A DNA stretch of 47,528 nt from JAUNQW01 sp043424615 (GTDB lineage Bacteria > Bacillota > Bacilli > Lactobacillales > Carnobacteriaceae_A). Below, piece after piece: positions 24,590-33,400 of the stretch. The DNA lies in contig JBHWOX010000001.1 in the NCBI GenBank assembly GCA_043424615.1, forward strand, positions 1 through 47,528, given 5' to 3'. Within the stretch, counting starts at the first letter, position 1, and each line of letters opens with the position of its first letter. A program made the translations under genes and the position numbers. The notes under the pieces are model-generated. The model did no database searches, was not told the DNA's origin, and saw only the letters and a program-made list of their open reading frames with translations.

Positions 24590-25858
24590 ATGCAATCTCC
24601 TTTAGCTTTTCGGATGAGACCCAAAAAAATCGAAGAAATCGTCGGCCAAGATCATTTGGTGGGGGAAGGTAAAATTATTTGGCGGATGGTTAAGGCCCAA
24701 CGCCTTCGTTCGATGATTTTATACGGCCCGCCAGGTATTGGAAAGACATCAATTGCTAATGCCATAGCTGGATCGACGCCATACGCTTTTAGAAACTTAA
24801 ATGCTGCCACAGATAAGAAGAAAGACTTGGAGATAGTGGTGGAAGAAGCCAAAATGAGTGGTTCTGTCATCTTATTATTGGATGAGATTCACCGCTTGGA
24901 TCAGCCTAAGCAAGATTATCTCCTCCCCCACTTAGAAAGTGGTCGCATTATTTTAATTGGAGCAACCACCGAAAATCCTTATATTGCTATCCATCCCGCC
25001 ATCCGTAGTCGTTGCCAAATTTTTGAACTTCATCCTCTCCAAGCGGAAGATATCCAACAAGCCATCCAAAGAGCTTTGGACGATGATAAAAATGGCTATG
25101 GGCAAAAAGAGGTGGTCCTCACCCCTGAAGCGATGAGACACCTGTGCCAAGCCACTGATGGCGATTTGCGAAATGCTCTAAACGCTTTAGAAATTGCTGT
25201 TGAATCGACCGAAGAAAATGAACAAGGGCAAATTCATATCGACCTTGCAAGCATTGAAGAATGCCTACAAAGACAAGCCCTCACCCATGACAAATCTGGA
25301 GATGCTCATTATGACGTCATTTCTGCCTTCCAAAAATCCATACGAGGAAGTGATGTCCATGCCGCTCTTCATTATCTTGCCCGACTCATGCTAGCCGGAG
25401 AACTCCCCATCGCTTGCCGACGGCTGATGGTCATTGCCTATGAAGACATAGGGCTCGCAAATCCTGCTGGTGTGGAACGAACGGTTGCTGCTTGCCACGC
25501 TGCCTTACAACTCGGTCTACCTGAAGCACGCATTCCTTTAGCCAATGCGGTCATTGAAATGGCCCTCTCCCCCAAATCGAACTCGGCTTATGAGGCCATC
25601 AATCTTGCCATGGCTGATGTTGAAAACGGCTTGAGTGGACAAGTTCCCGATCATTTGAAAGAATTACATGTTAAGAGTGCAGAAAAAGGCCAAGCAGCGG
25701 AGGGCTATAAATACCCTCACAACTACCCTCATGCTTATGTTAGCCAGCAGTATCTGCCTGACGAATTATTAGGAAAGCGTTATTTTAATCCCAAACCGAC
25801 GGCTGTCTTTGAAGAAAACCTAAAAAAACAGGCGGATTATTTAGACCAACTGGATTAA
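24590..25858 (+). CDS. rarA: Replication-associated recombination protein RarA (MgsA) AAA+ ATPase
   Basis: 422 residues. Clamp-loader-like AAA+ ATPase acting at stalled forks. Visible: RMRPKKIEEIVGQDHL, Walker A YGPPGIGKTS, Walker B LLLDEIHRLD, sensor 1 IGATTENPY, sensor 2 region GDLRNALNALE, and the C-terminal tetramerisation part (YEDIGLANP, ARIPLANAVIEMA, YKYPHNYP). Start: the frame opens at 24560, but ATG 24590 with AAAGGA upstream and the MQSPLAFRMRP N-terminus fits the family. Divergent from gshAB; 6S RNA follows on the same strand. Confidence 0.96.
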   Translation: MQSPLAFRMRPKKIEEIVGQDHLVGEGKIIWRMVKAQRLRSMILYGPPGIGKTSIANAIAGSTPYAFRNLNAATDKKKDLEIVVEEAKMSGSVILLLDEIHRLDQPKQDYLLPHLESGRIILIGATTENPYIAIHPAIRSRCQIFELHPLQAEDIQQAIQRALDDDKNGYGQKEVVLTPEAMRHLCQATDGDLRNALNALEIAVESTEENEQGQIHIDLASIEECLQRQALTHDKSGDAHYDVISAFQKSIRGSDVHAALHYLARLMLAGELPIACRRLMVIAYEDIGLANPAGVERTVAACHAALQLGLPEARIPLANAVIEMALSPKSNSAYEAINLAMADVENGLSGQVPDHLKELHVKSAEKGQAAEGYKYPHNYPHAYVSQQYLPDELLGKRYFNPKPTAVFEENLKKQADYLDQLD

Positions 25859-25902
25859 AGCTTATGTAACCGTTTACAATCTTATTTTATTCAGCTTTTA
25901 AT

Positions 25903-25930
25903 TTGACAAAATCAAACAACTTGCTATAAT
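25903..25930 (+). promoter_or_regulatory. Promoter of 6S RNA gene
   Basis: Consensus TTGACA (25903-25908), 16-nt spacer, consensus TATAAT (25925-25930), the strongest promoter match in the window. Predicted start near 25938. Confidence 0.85.
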
Positions 25931-25937
25931 AATAATG

Positions 25938-26158
25938 AAATTAGAAATACTGTGGTATTCGTTTCAACTATATAAGTGCTGACCGAACATATTATGATAG
26001 GGGTTCAAAAGATGTGTTGGAAAACACGCCTTTTCATTTGGACGTTTGAATACACATCGGTGAACACCCACCTGAACTTTTACGGGTTCAGCCAAAATAG
26101 ATTCACACGGTACCGACGGTTTTCTAATTGTAGAGCTGGATTCCAGCTCTATTTTTTT
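25938..26158 (+). ncRNA. ssrS: 6S RNA (ssrS/bsrA-type), including its terminator
   Basis: Non-coding transcript after a consensus promoter. The ends pair: AATTAGAAA just after the start with TTTCTAATT at 26121-26129, extended by a TGTG…CACA helix (near 25953 and 26104), giving a long closing stem. Near the 3' side is a CCTGAAC…GGGTTCAG hairpin, like the equivalent E. coli 6S segment. The transcript ends in a terminator (AGAGCTGG/CCAGCTCT, 26132-26150, then seven T). 6S RNA binds sigma-A RNA polymerase as an open-promoter mimic and templates pRNA. Location next to rarA is common in Firmicutes. Called from structure and context, not from a covariance model. Confidence 0.8.
26132..26158 (+). terminator. 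Terminator of 6S RNA
   Basis: 8-bp stem AGAGCTGG / CCAGCTCT (26132-26139 with 26143-26150) followed by a seven-T tract. Confidence 0.9.
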
Positions 26159-26206
26159 ACACTTCTATAAGCATTGATTTTTATTCCATGTTAACGCTTA
26201 CATTTA

Positions 26207-26215
26207 TGGTAAAAT
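26207..26215 (+). promoter_or_regulatory. Extended -10 promoter of the universal stress protein gene
   Basis: TGG-TAAAAT extended -10 about 30 nt before the ATG, downstream of the 6S terminator. The -35 is poor. Confidence 0.5.
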
Positions 26216-26245
26216 AAAGTTAGAAAGAATAAGGAGGTCTTCATT

Positions 26246-26719
26246 ATGAACAACTTTTATAAAAATATCTTAGTGGGAGTAGACGGATCCAAACATGCAG
26301 AACGCGCTTTAAAAAGAGCTATTCAATTCGCTAAAACCCACCAAGCAAAATTATATATTGCACATGTCATCGATACGCGCGCTTTAAATAACTATGCCAC
26401 TTTGAACTATAATTACGATGATCTGATCAATGAAGAGACTGTCAAAGCTTTAGAAGACTACAAGCAATTTGCTATTGAGCATGGTGTTGAAGATACTGAA
26501 ACAGTCATAGAGTACGGTTCTCCTCGAAGCCTCATGTCCCGTAGCTTACCTGAAGAATATGATATCGACTTGATTTGTGTCGGGGCTACCGGACTGAACG
26601 CCGTTGAGCGTATGTTTATTGGATCAGTTTCTGAGCAAATTGTCCGCCAAGCGCCTTGCGACGTGGTTGTGGTTCGAATGGATGATGAAGAAGATGTTGA
26701 AAGCATTCGTCCAGAATAA
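26246..26719 (+). CDS. Universal stress protein, UspA family (ATP-binding type)
   Basis: 157 residues. Single Usp domain: start KNILVGVDGSKHAERAL, and the nucleotide-binding GATG…GS pattern G113-A-T-G116 with G126-S127 (G-2x-G-9x-G-S), then VVVVR at the end. ATP-binding Usps respond to starvation and acid stress in lactic bacteria; the specific role is unknown. Strong AAGGAGG site. Convergent with ackA, with a shared hairpin between them. Confidence 0.92.
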   Translation: MNNFYKNILVGVDGSKHAERALKRAIQFAKTHQAKLYIAHVIDTRALNNYATLNYNYDDLINEETVKALEDYKQFAIEHGVEDTETVIEYGSPRSLMSRSLPEEYDIDLICVGATGLNAVERMFIGSVSEQIVRQAPCDVVVVRMDDEEDVESIRPE

Positions 26720-26915
26720 TGTCCGCCTTTATCAGTCAACTTTTACAAGAGATGAGCTACTTTTTAATCCTTCATGACGAAAGAATGTTGGGTGTGATAG
26801 TCGCCAGCTCTAGCAATGTGAAAGCCTGATCGATCTACACTTTCATTCCCTATAACTCATATCCTTTTCATAGCTATTTGCCCATATTAAAAAGAGCTCA
26901 GGTCTTATGACAATC

Positions 26916-26952
26916 AAAAAAGCTCCCCCTCTTGAATGGAGGGGGAGCTTTT
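26916..26952 (-). terminator. Terminator after ackA, bidirectional
   Basis: GC-rich stem AGCTCCCCCTC / GAGGGGGAGCT (26921-26931 with 26939-26949), 7-nt loop, T-runs on both strands. It can end ackA (minus) and uspA (plus). The 200 bp between the uspA stop and this hairpin hold nothing I recognise. Confidence 0.88.
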
Positions 26953-26963
26953 AGTGCTTTAAG

Positions 26964-28157
26964 TTATTTTAAACGTTCAACTTCGCGAGCAATTTTAACT
27001 TCTTCATCGGTTGGGATTAAGTATACTTCTACTTCTGAATCATCTGTAGAAATTACTTTTTCTTCACCACGAACACCATCATTTTTAGCAGGATCAATCT
27101 CACAACCAAAGACTGTGATTCCATTAATGATTTCTTCGCGAGTCACAGGGTCATTTTCACCGATACCAGCGGTGAAGACAATAATGTCTACCCCATTCAT
27201 CACTGCGATATATTGGGCAATGTATTTTTGAACGCGGTTAACGAAGATTTCTCGCGCAACTTTTGCGTTTTCATCGCCTTCATTGGCAGCATCTTCCACA
27301 TCACGCATATCAGAAGAAATTTTAGAAAGACCTAAAAGGCCAGATTCTTTATTTAAGATATTTAACATGTCATCAATTGAGTCAATGTTTTCTTTTTTCA
27401 TTAAATATGGTAATAAGGATGGGTCAATATCACCTGAACGTGTTCCCATAGTCACTCCAGCAATGGGGGTGAATCCCATAGAGGTATCAACTGATTTTCC
27501 ACCGTCGACAGCCGTAATTGAAGCACCATTACCTAAATGACAAGTGATAATTTTTAAATCTTCAATGTCTTTACCAGCCATTTCAGCGGCACGGTGAGCT
27601 ACAAAATCGTGGGAAGTCCCATGAGCACCATATTTACGAGCGGCGTGTTTTTCATAGTATTCCATAGGGATACTGTATAAGTAGTTCACTTTAGGCATGG
27701 TTTGGTGGAATGAGGTGTCAAAAACAGCAACAGAAGTAACATCTGGCAATACTTTTGCAAAAGCTTTAATTCCTGTGACATTAGCAGGGTTGTGTAGTGG
27801 AGCTAATTCAGATAGGTCTTCAATTTTTTGAACCACTTCATCATCAATAACAACAGAAGAGTCAAATTCTTCTCCACCCGCAACCACACGGTGTCCAGCT
27901 CCAGTGATTTGGTTGTAATCTTCAATAATGTTGAGTTCTAATAATTTTTCTAACATTAATTGAACTGCAACTTCATGGTCAGGGATATCTAAGGTTTCGT
28001 TAAATTTTTCACCTTCACCATATTTGACAGTAAGGATACCATCATCTAATCCGATACGTTCAATTAAACCTGAAGCTAACACTTTTTCAGCAGGCATTTC
28101 AAATAACTTGAATTTCAAACTTGAACTTCCCGCATTAATTGCCATTGTTAAATCCAT
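26964..28157 (-). CDS. ackA: Acetate kinase
   Basis: 397 residues. Converts acetyl phosphate and ADP to acetate and ATP, the ATP-yielding end of overflow fermentation. ASKHA-fold motifs: MAINAGSSSLKFKLF at the start, VFDTSFHQTMP, HLGNGASITAVDGGKSVDTS, MGTRSGDIDPSL and FTAGIGEND. Start: the frame opens at 28175, but ATG 28157 with GGAGGAG 8 nt upstream is preferred. It lies 22 bp after the methyltransferase gene on the same strand, the conserved ytxK-ackA pair. Confidence 0.97.
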   Translation of the reverse strand: MDLTMAINAGSSSLKFKLFEMPAEKVLASGLIERIGLDDGILTVKYGEGEKFNETLDIPDHEVAVQLMLEKLLELNIIEDYNQITGAGHRVVAGGEEFDSSVVIDDEVVQKIEDLSELAPLHNPANVTGIKAFAKVLPDVTSVAVFDTSFHQTMPKVNYLYSIPMEYYEKHAARKYGAHGTSHDFVAHRAAEMAGKDIEDLKIITCHLGNGASITAVDGGKSVDTSMGFTPIAGVTMGTRSGDIDPSLLPYLMKKENIDSIDDMLNILNKESGLLGLSKISSDMRDVEDAANEGDENAKVAREIFVNRVQKYIAQYIAVMNGVDIIVFTAGIGENDPVTREEIINGITVFGCEIDPAKNDGVRGEEKVISTDDSEVEVYLIPTDEEVKIAREVERLK

Positions 28158-28179
28158 ACAATAACTCTCCTCCATAAAA

Positions 28180-29187
28180 TTATAAATTTTGGTTCTTCCA
28201 TTGGCTAATATCCATTAAAAACGACTGCATGGCTTGAGGCTGATGGATGTCAGGTGCACTGGCGATTAAAACTTCTCTCGCCTGTTTGGCAGCTGGTCCT
28301 TTCTTTTGTAAAAACAGGATGGACTGCTGAGCATCAGCTTCTTTGAAATAAGTCGCTGGTAATTGAATGAGCCCTTGGAAATAACCAACACTTTGAATCC
28401 ATTGTACCAAATTTTTTGAACTTTGTTCGGCAAAAAGTGAAGATGGGAGGATAAAAAATCCCAATCCTCCCTCTTTTAAATAATGAAAGGCTTGTTCTAT
28501 AAAAAGAAAATGAGAATAAGATGGCCCTTCTTTTGCTGCTAGATCAAAACGTTCAGCTAGCTGATCTTTAGGATAATATCCGATTGGCAAGTCAGAGACA
28601 ATGATATCGGCGGGTTCTATCCATAAATTATCCAACACATCCTGGCGGGTGAACTGAATCTGCTCATATCCTTGGAGCTGGGCATTGACGACCGCTAGAG
28701 CGAGCAGGTCGTCGTCGATCTCTATCCCATCGGCATGCACCGATTGCTCTGAAGCAGACCACAAGCCATAAAGTTGAGTCAATAAATTTCCGCTCCCACA
28801 CCCCATATCGACCAAATGAAGGCTTTCGGGAGAAGAAGGCAGGAATAAATCAGCAAGAAAATAAATATACTGGCCGACAATATCAGGAGTAACCATATGA
28901 TTAGCTTGAACATAATCTTCTTTCATTGCTTTCAAGAGTAGCCACTGAAAGATTTTACGGATATCCTCAGCTGATAAAAGATCGAGTCTTAACTCATCGT
29001 AGAGGCTTTGAATAGCTTGAGCTTCAGTTTCGGAGGGCTGGCCATCTACGATTCTAACCTTTTGCCCATCGATTATATTTTCCCCATTTTCGATTAAGGC
29101 CTCTAAGTAAGATACATCCAAGGCTGGTTGGATAAGCAGAGTAGCTTGATCCAGCAGATTAAAAGTTTGGCTTAGTTTGTTATCCAT
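28180..29187 (-). CDS. Class I SAM-dependent methyltransferase, YtxK family (adenine-specific type)
   Basis: 335 residues. N-terminal helical domain, then a Rossmann core with SAM motif VDMGCGSGNLL (about 126-136), acidic residue in GIEIDDD, and motif IV DLPIGYYP (199-206), an NPPY-like motif of N6-adenine methylases. Target unknown; no restriction gene is nearby. The pairing with ackA is conserved in Bacilli; in many lactobacilli and streptococci the comG pilus genes precede it, but here rpmA does. GGAGG precedes ATG 29187, and an extended -10 (TGA-TATAAA) lies just upstream, after the rpmA terminator. Confidence 0.88.
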   Translation of the reverse strand: MDNKLSQTFNLLDQATLLIQPALDVSYLEALIENGENIIDGQKVRIVDGQPSETEAQAIQSLYDELRLDLLSAEDIRKIFQWLLLKAMKEDYVQANHMVTPDIVGQYIYFLADLFLPSSPESLHLVDMGCGSGNLLTQLYGLWSASEQSVHADGIEIDDDLLALAVVNAQLQGYEQIQFTRQDVLDNLWIEPADIIVSDLPIGYYPKDQLAERFDLAAKEGPSYSHFLFIEQAFHYLKEGGLGFFILPSSLFAEQSSKNLVQWIQSVGYFQGLIQLPATYFKEADAQQSILFLQKKGPAAKQAREVLIASAPDIHQPQAMQSFLMDISQWKNQNL

Positions 29188-29228
29188 TTTATCCCTCCTT
29201 ACTAATATTTTATATCATGACCTATCAC

Positions 29229-29260
29229 AAAAAAAGGCCATGACCTCAAGTCACAGCCTC
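29229..29260 (-). terminator. Terminator after rpmA
   Basis: Stem AGGCTGTGAC / GTCATGGCCT in the minus-strand sense (29235-29244 with 29250-29259), with wobble or mismatch at two positions, then eight T. A member of the GTGAC/GTCAC terminator group. Confidence 0.8.
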
Positions 29261-29270
29261 TTGCTTGCTA

Positions 29271-29552
29271 TTAAGCTACTGGATAAACAGAAGCTTGTTT
29301 TTTATTTTTACCTTTACGTTCAAAGCGTACGATACCATCACATTTAGCAAATAATGTATCGTCGCCTCCACGTCCAACATTTTGTCCTGGTAAAATTTTT
29401 GTTCCACGTTGGCGGTAGATAATTGATCCGCCTGTCACATGTTGGCCATCCGCGCTTTTTGCACCCAAGCGTTTTGAACGGGAGTCACGGCCGTTAGAAG
29501 TGGAACCCCCACCTTTTTTAGTCGCGAAAAATTGTAAATTCATTTTTAACAT
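29271..29552 (-). CDS. rpmA: 50S ribosomal protein L27 with Prp-cleaved N-terminal extension
   Basis: 93 residues. The N-terminus MLKMNLQFF|ATKKGG carries the Firmicutes extension removed by Prp between Phe9 and Ala10, exposing the L27 tail near the peptidyl transferase centre. Body: KRLGAKSADGQ, GSIIYRQRGTKILPG, VRFERKGKNKK. Start: ATG 29552 with AAGGAGG 7 nt upstream; an upstream in-frame GTG (29561) overlaps the ribosome site and is not used. Last gene of rplU-prp-rpmA. Confidence 0.97.
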   Translation of the reverse strand: MLKMNLQFFATKKGGGSTSNGRDSRSKRLGAKSADGQHVTGGSIIYRQRGTKILPGQNVGRGGDDTLFAKCDGIVRFERKGKNKKQASVYPVA

Positions 29553-29565
29553 GGCAGACACCTCC

Positions 29566-29901
29566 TTAGTCCTGAATCTTTATTTTTATAAATTTTGGAT
29601 ATTCATCTTCAATATCGTAGAGTGACCAATATAAATGTTCGAATAAAAGTTGAAGTTGGTCTTGCTGGTCAGCACTTAAGTTCTCAGGTCTGTAAAATTC
29701 CAGATAGCCTCCCTGGTCTTGATCAGCTTGAATAATTAACTCAACATCTAATATTCGTTTAACATTATTGACAACACTTAGGCTTAAGGCAGAGACAGCT
29801 GCGCAGACGATATCATAACCGTAGGGACCACTTTCTGCATGGCCACTTAAACGAAAGCCCTGCCAACAGTCACTTTGACGATAGGCTTCAACCTCAATCA
29901 T
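29566..29901 (-). CDS. prp: Ribosomal-processing cysteine protease Prp
   Basis: 111 residues. Protease that trims the L27 N-terminus (YsxB family). Catalytic pair visible in LSGHAESGPYGYDIVCAAVSAL: H21 and C33, the right spacing and place for the family. Start: the frame opens 21 nt earlier with TTG inside rplU; ATG 29901 lies one base after the rplU stop (TAAC-ATG) and matches family length. With no clear ribosome site, it is probably translationally coupled. The conserved position between L21 and L27 supports the call. Confidence 0.94.
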   Translation of the reverse strand: MIEVEAYRQSDCWQGFRLSGHAESGPYGYDIVCAAVSALSLSVVNNVKRILDVELIIQADQDQGGYLEFYRPENLSADQQDQLQLLFEHLYWSLYDIEDEYPKFIKIKIQD

Positions 29902-29902
29902 G

Positions 29903-30211
29903 TTATGCAGTGATAGAATCAATCATAACTTTTGTGTAAGGTTGACGGTGTCCTTGTTTACGGTGTGAGTCTTTACGACGTTTGTAAGTATAAGTCGTAA
30001 TTTTTTTCTGACGGCCATGTTTTTCAACCGTTCCTTCAACTTTAGCACCTTCAACATAAGGAGCTCCAATTTTTACATCATCCCCTGATACTAAGATCAC
30101 GGAATCAAAGCTAACAGAGTCTCCTTCTTTAGCGTCTAATTTTTCAATGTAAACGGCTTCGCCCTCTTGGACTTTAAGCTGTTTACCACCAGTTTCGATA
30201 ATTGCGTACAT
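29903..30211 (-). CDS. rplU: 50S ribosomal protein L21
   Basis: 102 residues, standard. Pattern MYAIIETGGKQLKVQEGE, then KVEGTVEKHGRQKKI and the basic YKRRKDSHRKQGHRQPYT near the C-terminus that binds 23S rRNA. AAGGAGGTG site. First gene of the rplU-prp-rpmA operon, behind a structured leader. Confidence 0.98.
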   Translation of the reverse strand: MYAIIETGGKQLKVQEGEAVYIEKLDAKEGDSVSFDSVILVSGDDVKIGAPYVEGAKVEGTVEKHGRQKKITTYTYKRRKDSHRKQGHRQPYTKVMIDSITA

Positions 30212-30219
30212 TTGCGCAC

Positions 30220-30311
30220 CTCCTTATTTTACTCAGACTCGCCATTGTGAGCGCCTTGCGGACTTGTTAACTCACTTTGAGCGGTTACAGCTGTGGTGCA
30301 TAGCAACACAA
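30220..30311 (-). promoter_or_regulatory. L21 leader RNA (ribosomal protein leader)
   Basis: The 5' leader of rplU contains, in the RNA sense, GCTGTAACCGCTCA, GTCCGCAAGGCGCTCACA and GGCGAGT, forming short stems (CCGC…GCGG-like and GAGTTAAC…). This order and wording match the Firmicutes L21 leader family that is thought to give feedback control by L21. Identified by eye. Confidence 0.75.
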
Positions 30312-30318
30312 CAATAAT

Positions 30319-30347
30319 ATGTTATCAAAATAATATTTTTCCGTCAA
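30319..30347 (-). promoter_or_regulatory. Promoter of rplU-prp-rpmA
   Basis: Minus-strand -35 TTGACG (30342-30347), 17-nt spacer, -10 TAACAT (30319-30324). Confidence 0.7.
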
Positions 30348-30353
30348 CATATT

Positions 30354-30387
30354 TATAAAAAAATGCTAGGAGGAAATCCTAGCATTT
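30354..30387 (-). terminator. Terminator after the surface phosphatase gene
   Basis: 11-bp perfect stem AAATGCTAGGA / TCCTAGCATTT (30361-30371 with 30377-30387), 5-nt loop, extended T-run on the minus strand. Confidence 0.88.
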
Positions 30388-30417
30388 TCATTGATCAATA
30401 GATAAGGTCAGACCGAC

Positions 30418-33400
30418 TTATTGCTTTCTGCGTCTGCTTAATCCTAAACCAAGAATAATGGAGGATAAAGCTAAAACAGCTGGGGTAGAAGTCAGACCGG
30501 TTTGGGGTAATTCTGATGAAGTAGATTCAGAATCCTCAGTTGAAACTGATTTTTCCTGTTTATCTTCTTGATGGCTTGCTTTATCTTTTTCATCTTCGGC
30601 TGGTTCGATATTTACTTGCTGACTGGCATTTGTTTTGGATTGATTTTCTTTAGCAGGCTTACGATCTTGTTTGCTTCCTTCTTTGTTGTCATCTTCTTTG
30701 TCTTTTAATTTTTCATCTTTTGGCGTGTTGATTTGACCTTTTTCATCTGTCTTTTGATTGTCAGTTTTATGATCGTCTTTCTTTTGATCCTCTTTGGCTG
30801 AATTAGTCCCATCTGGCTGAGATGGGTTTGCAGGTTTCTCTGGTGTTTGTTTGTTGTCTTTAACAATACGAACTTGGTGAGTTAAGCTGACTCGACGGTT
30901 TTCTTCTCTGTCCATATGACCATCCACTTGGTAGAGGCTGATAATTAATTCGCCCCCTTCAACTTCATAGGTCGCAAAGTTGGTGGTAGAGGAATCATGA
31001 TTACCAAATAAAGTTTTTGAAGATGAGTGTGCAGGTTGTTCCATAGCTGTAAAGAGAGACTGGTATTCTGCTAACTGCTCTTCTGTCATCATTTTCGTTA
31101 AACCAAGGAATCCTGCTGTTTGGTCAATGCCAGCAAAGTCTTTAGCTAGGGTGGCATCAATAGCATCTGGAGACGCTAAGTTTGGCAAGAAGAAAATAGT
31201 TCCTTCTGGATTCACATAAGAAATCTTTCCATCTTCCATCTGGCGGTTATCTGTTGGACGTGCCTCCGTAAAGCTATCCGCATCATATACTAAAGGTTTA
31301 GTAATAGCAGTGGAGTGAGCATGGCCACTCATGACTAAATCAACATCATAGTCTTCTAAAATTTGCATCAATTGACCACGAATCATCATCATATCAGGTT
31401 GTTGTAAACCATTAAATCCTGCTGAATACAGTGGTTTATGAGCAATCACGATCTTCCAATCTTTGTCAGTGGAAGCGAGGTCATTCTTCAACCATTCGAT
31501 TTGAATGTCAGTCATCATCGGTTTTGATTTACGGTTTTCAAGATCAGTTGTCTCGCCATTTTCATTGGTGTTAACGACGGTAAAATGGATGTTGCCGTAA
31601 TCGAATGAGTAATAAGACCCTTCAATTCGTTGTCCATCTGCAGATGGAGCGTTGAAATGATTGAGAAACTCCATACCGTCATGGTTACCTGGAGCAACCA
31701 CATGAGGCATGTTCAAATAGCTTTCTTGGCTTTGGTTCATCAGGTCGTACCATTCATCTTCAGACCATTGGAATTCCACCACATCACCATTGTGAACAGC
31801 AAAATCTGCTCCACCTAATTCTTCTTGAGCTTGTAAGATAGCTTGCTTTAAGGTGTCTGCTCCATATTGGGATTGATTGTGAACTTTTTCATTCCAATAG
31901 GCGTTTTGAGTGTCCGTATATTGAACGAAGACGACACGATCATCTAAGTTATCTGTCGTGAATTGTCCAACCGCTGACATATTGCCAGGACGCCCCACTG
32001 TATAATAGTAGGTCTTGCCAGCTTTCAGACCGTCAACTTGGACTTTATAAACATATTCAGTCACTGTTTTTTTAGTCGCTTCACCAAAATCAGGTCCTAA
32101 GCCTCCCATCCAGTCCATATTATCACTGGAAATCTGTGCTTCTGTAAAGTAACCATCGACTTTCCCATCTTTATCCAGGTCTGCTCCATAAACAATGTAA
32201 CCATCTTTATTTCTTAAGAAGTAGACAGATTCGACGGCTTCAACTTTTGCTGGCACTTCAATGGCCTGAGACATATCTGAAGATGTCGATAAGTAAAGCT
32301 TAGCTTGAGGGTCCAAGTTAGATTGATACCAATTGAAGGCCATAGAATGAGCAGGGTCTTCAGTTAAGGTCGCAATAATTCGATTGGGATCTTCTCGATA
32401 AATATACTCGCTACCTGCTTCATCCGTTAGAGCCACCACATCCTTTCCAATTTGGTAAGCTGGAACTTGGCTCAGTTCATAGACGGCAATCGTACCGGAT
32501 AATTCGTGGGCAGCAAAGAGTAAAGGATTGCCAGTCGGGCTGTCTTCTGCTGGGACAAAGTCCAAGCCTTCCGGTGAAATGTGACGATTATCAGCAGAAT
32601 AAATGTAGTTTTCAAAATAAGCTTGGTCGGGTTGGCTCACGTTGTAAACCATAATACCGCCCGTACGTTCTAAAGCAATAAAAGCATAAGTTTGGCCATT
32701 AATTGTTCCAACTACAGCGGTTTCAGGTTCCGAAGCCTTATCATCTGAACGGCTGTCTATTTCACCATATGCTTTTTGGGCATCCTCATCCCATTTAAAG
32801 TTTTGGTTAAAGCGGTCAGGATGAACGGCTAAGATGTATTTCTCAAAATCATTAGCTGAGTCATAAACAATCTCTAAGTCAGAACCACGAACAATGGTAA
32901 ATCCTCGTCCGCCAAAACCAACCAAAGCTTCATGTTTACCTTCTTCATTGATGAAAGGATGAGAAGTCGTCACTTTTAATCGGCCCAATTGATTTTTTTC
33001 AAATAAGCCATCTTTAACCATAGCGTCCAATTCATCTTGGCTAAATCCTTCATAGTGTTCAGCTTTTAAGTCAATTAAACCTGCTTCAGCTAAGTCTTTG
33101 ACGCGTGTTTCTTCAGAGTAACCCTTATAGTCTTGCGCATCGCCTTCATTAGGTAAAATTAAGTAAGTTTCTCCATTCACTTCAAAAATATCAATGGCAT
33201 CTGGTTGCCCTAGACTTAAGACAGGCATGCGGCGTAAATGTAGTTTGCCATCTTTATCAGAGGGGTCAATTTCATAGCCGGGGATAGAGTAATCTTTATA
33301 GCCTAAAAATTGGACATCCACAAATTTTTCATTGGTAATATCGAATTTAGCTAGAGCATTTACTTCTTGTAAAGAAACATAAGCAAATTGGTCCTTAGCA

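Noticed and set aside
26008..26110. GGTTCAA-like T-arm words suggesting a tRNA
   Set aside because: No acceptor stem, anticodon arm or CCA end can be formed; the words belong to the 6S hairpins.
25976..26170. 64-codon plus-strand ORF in the rarA-uspA gap
   Set aside because: It lies wholly within the 6S RNA and terminator, has no ribosome site, and its sequence is explained by RNA pairing.
28180..29187. Adenine methyltransferase as part of a restriction-modification system
   Set aside because: It has the conserved ytxK-ackA setting and no restriction or specificity gene nearby.
30595..30850. Lys/Asp/Gln-rich stretch of the surface protein as a tandem repeat array
   Set aside because: Low-complexity but without a fixed repeat unit; typical wall-spanning region before LPXTG.
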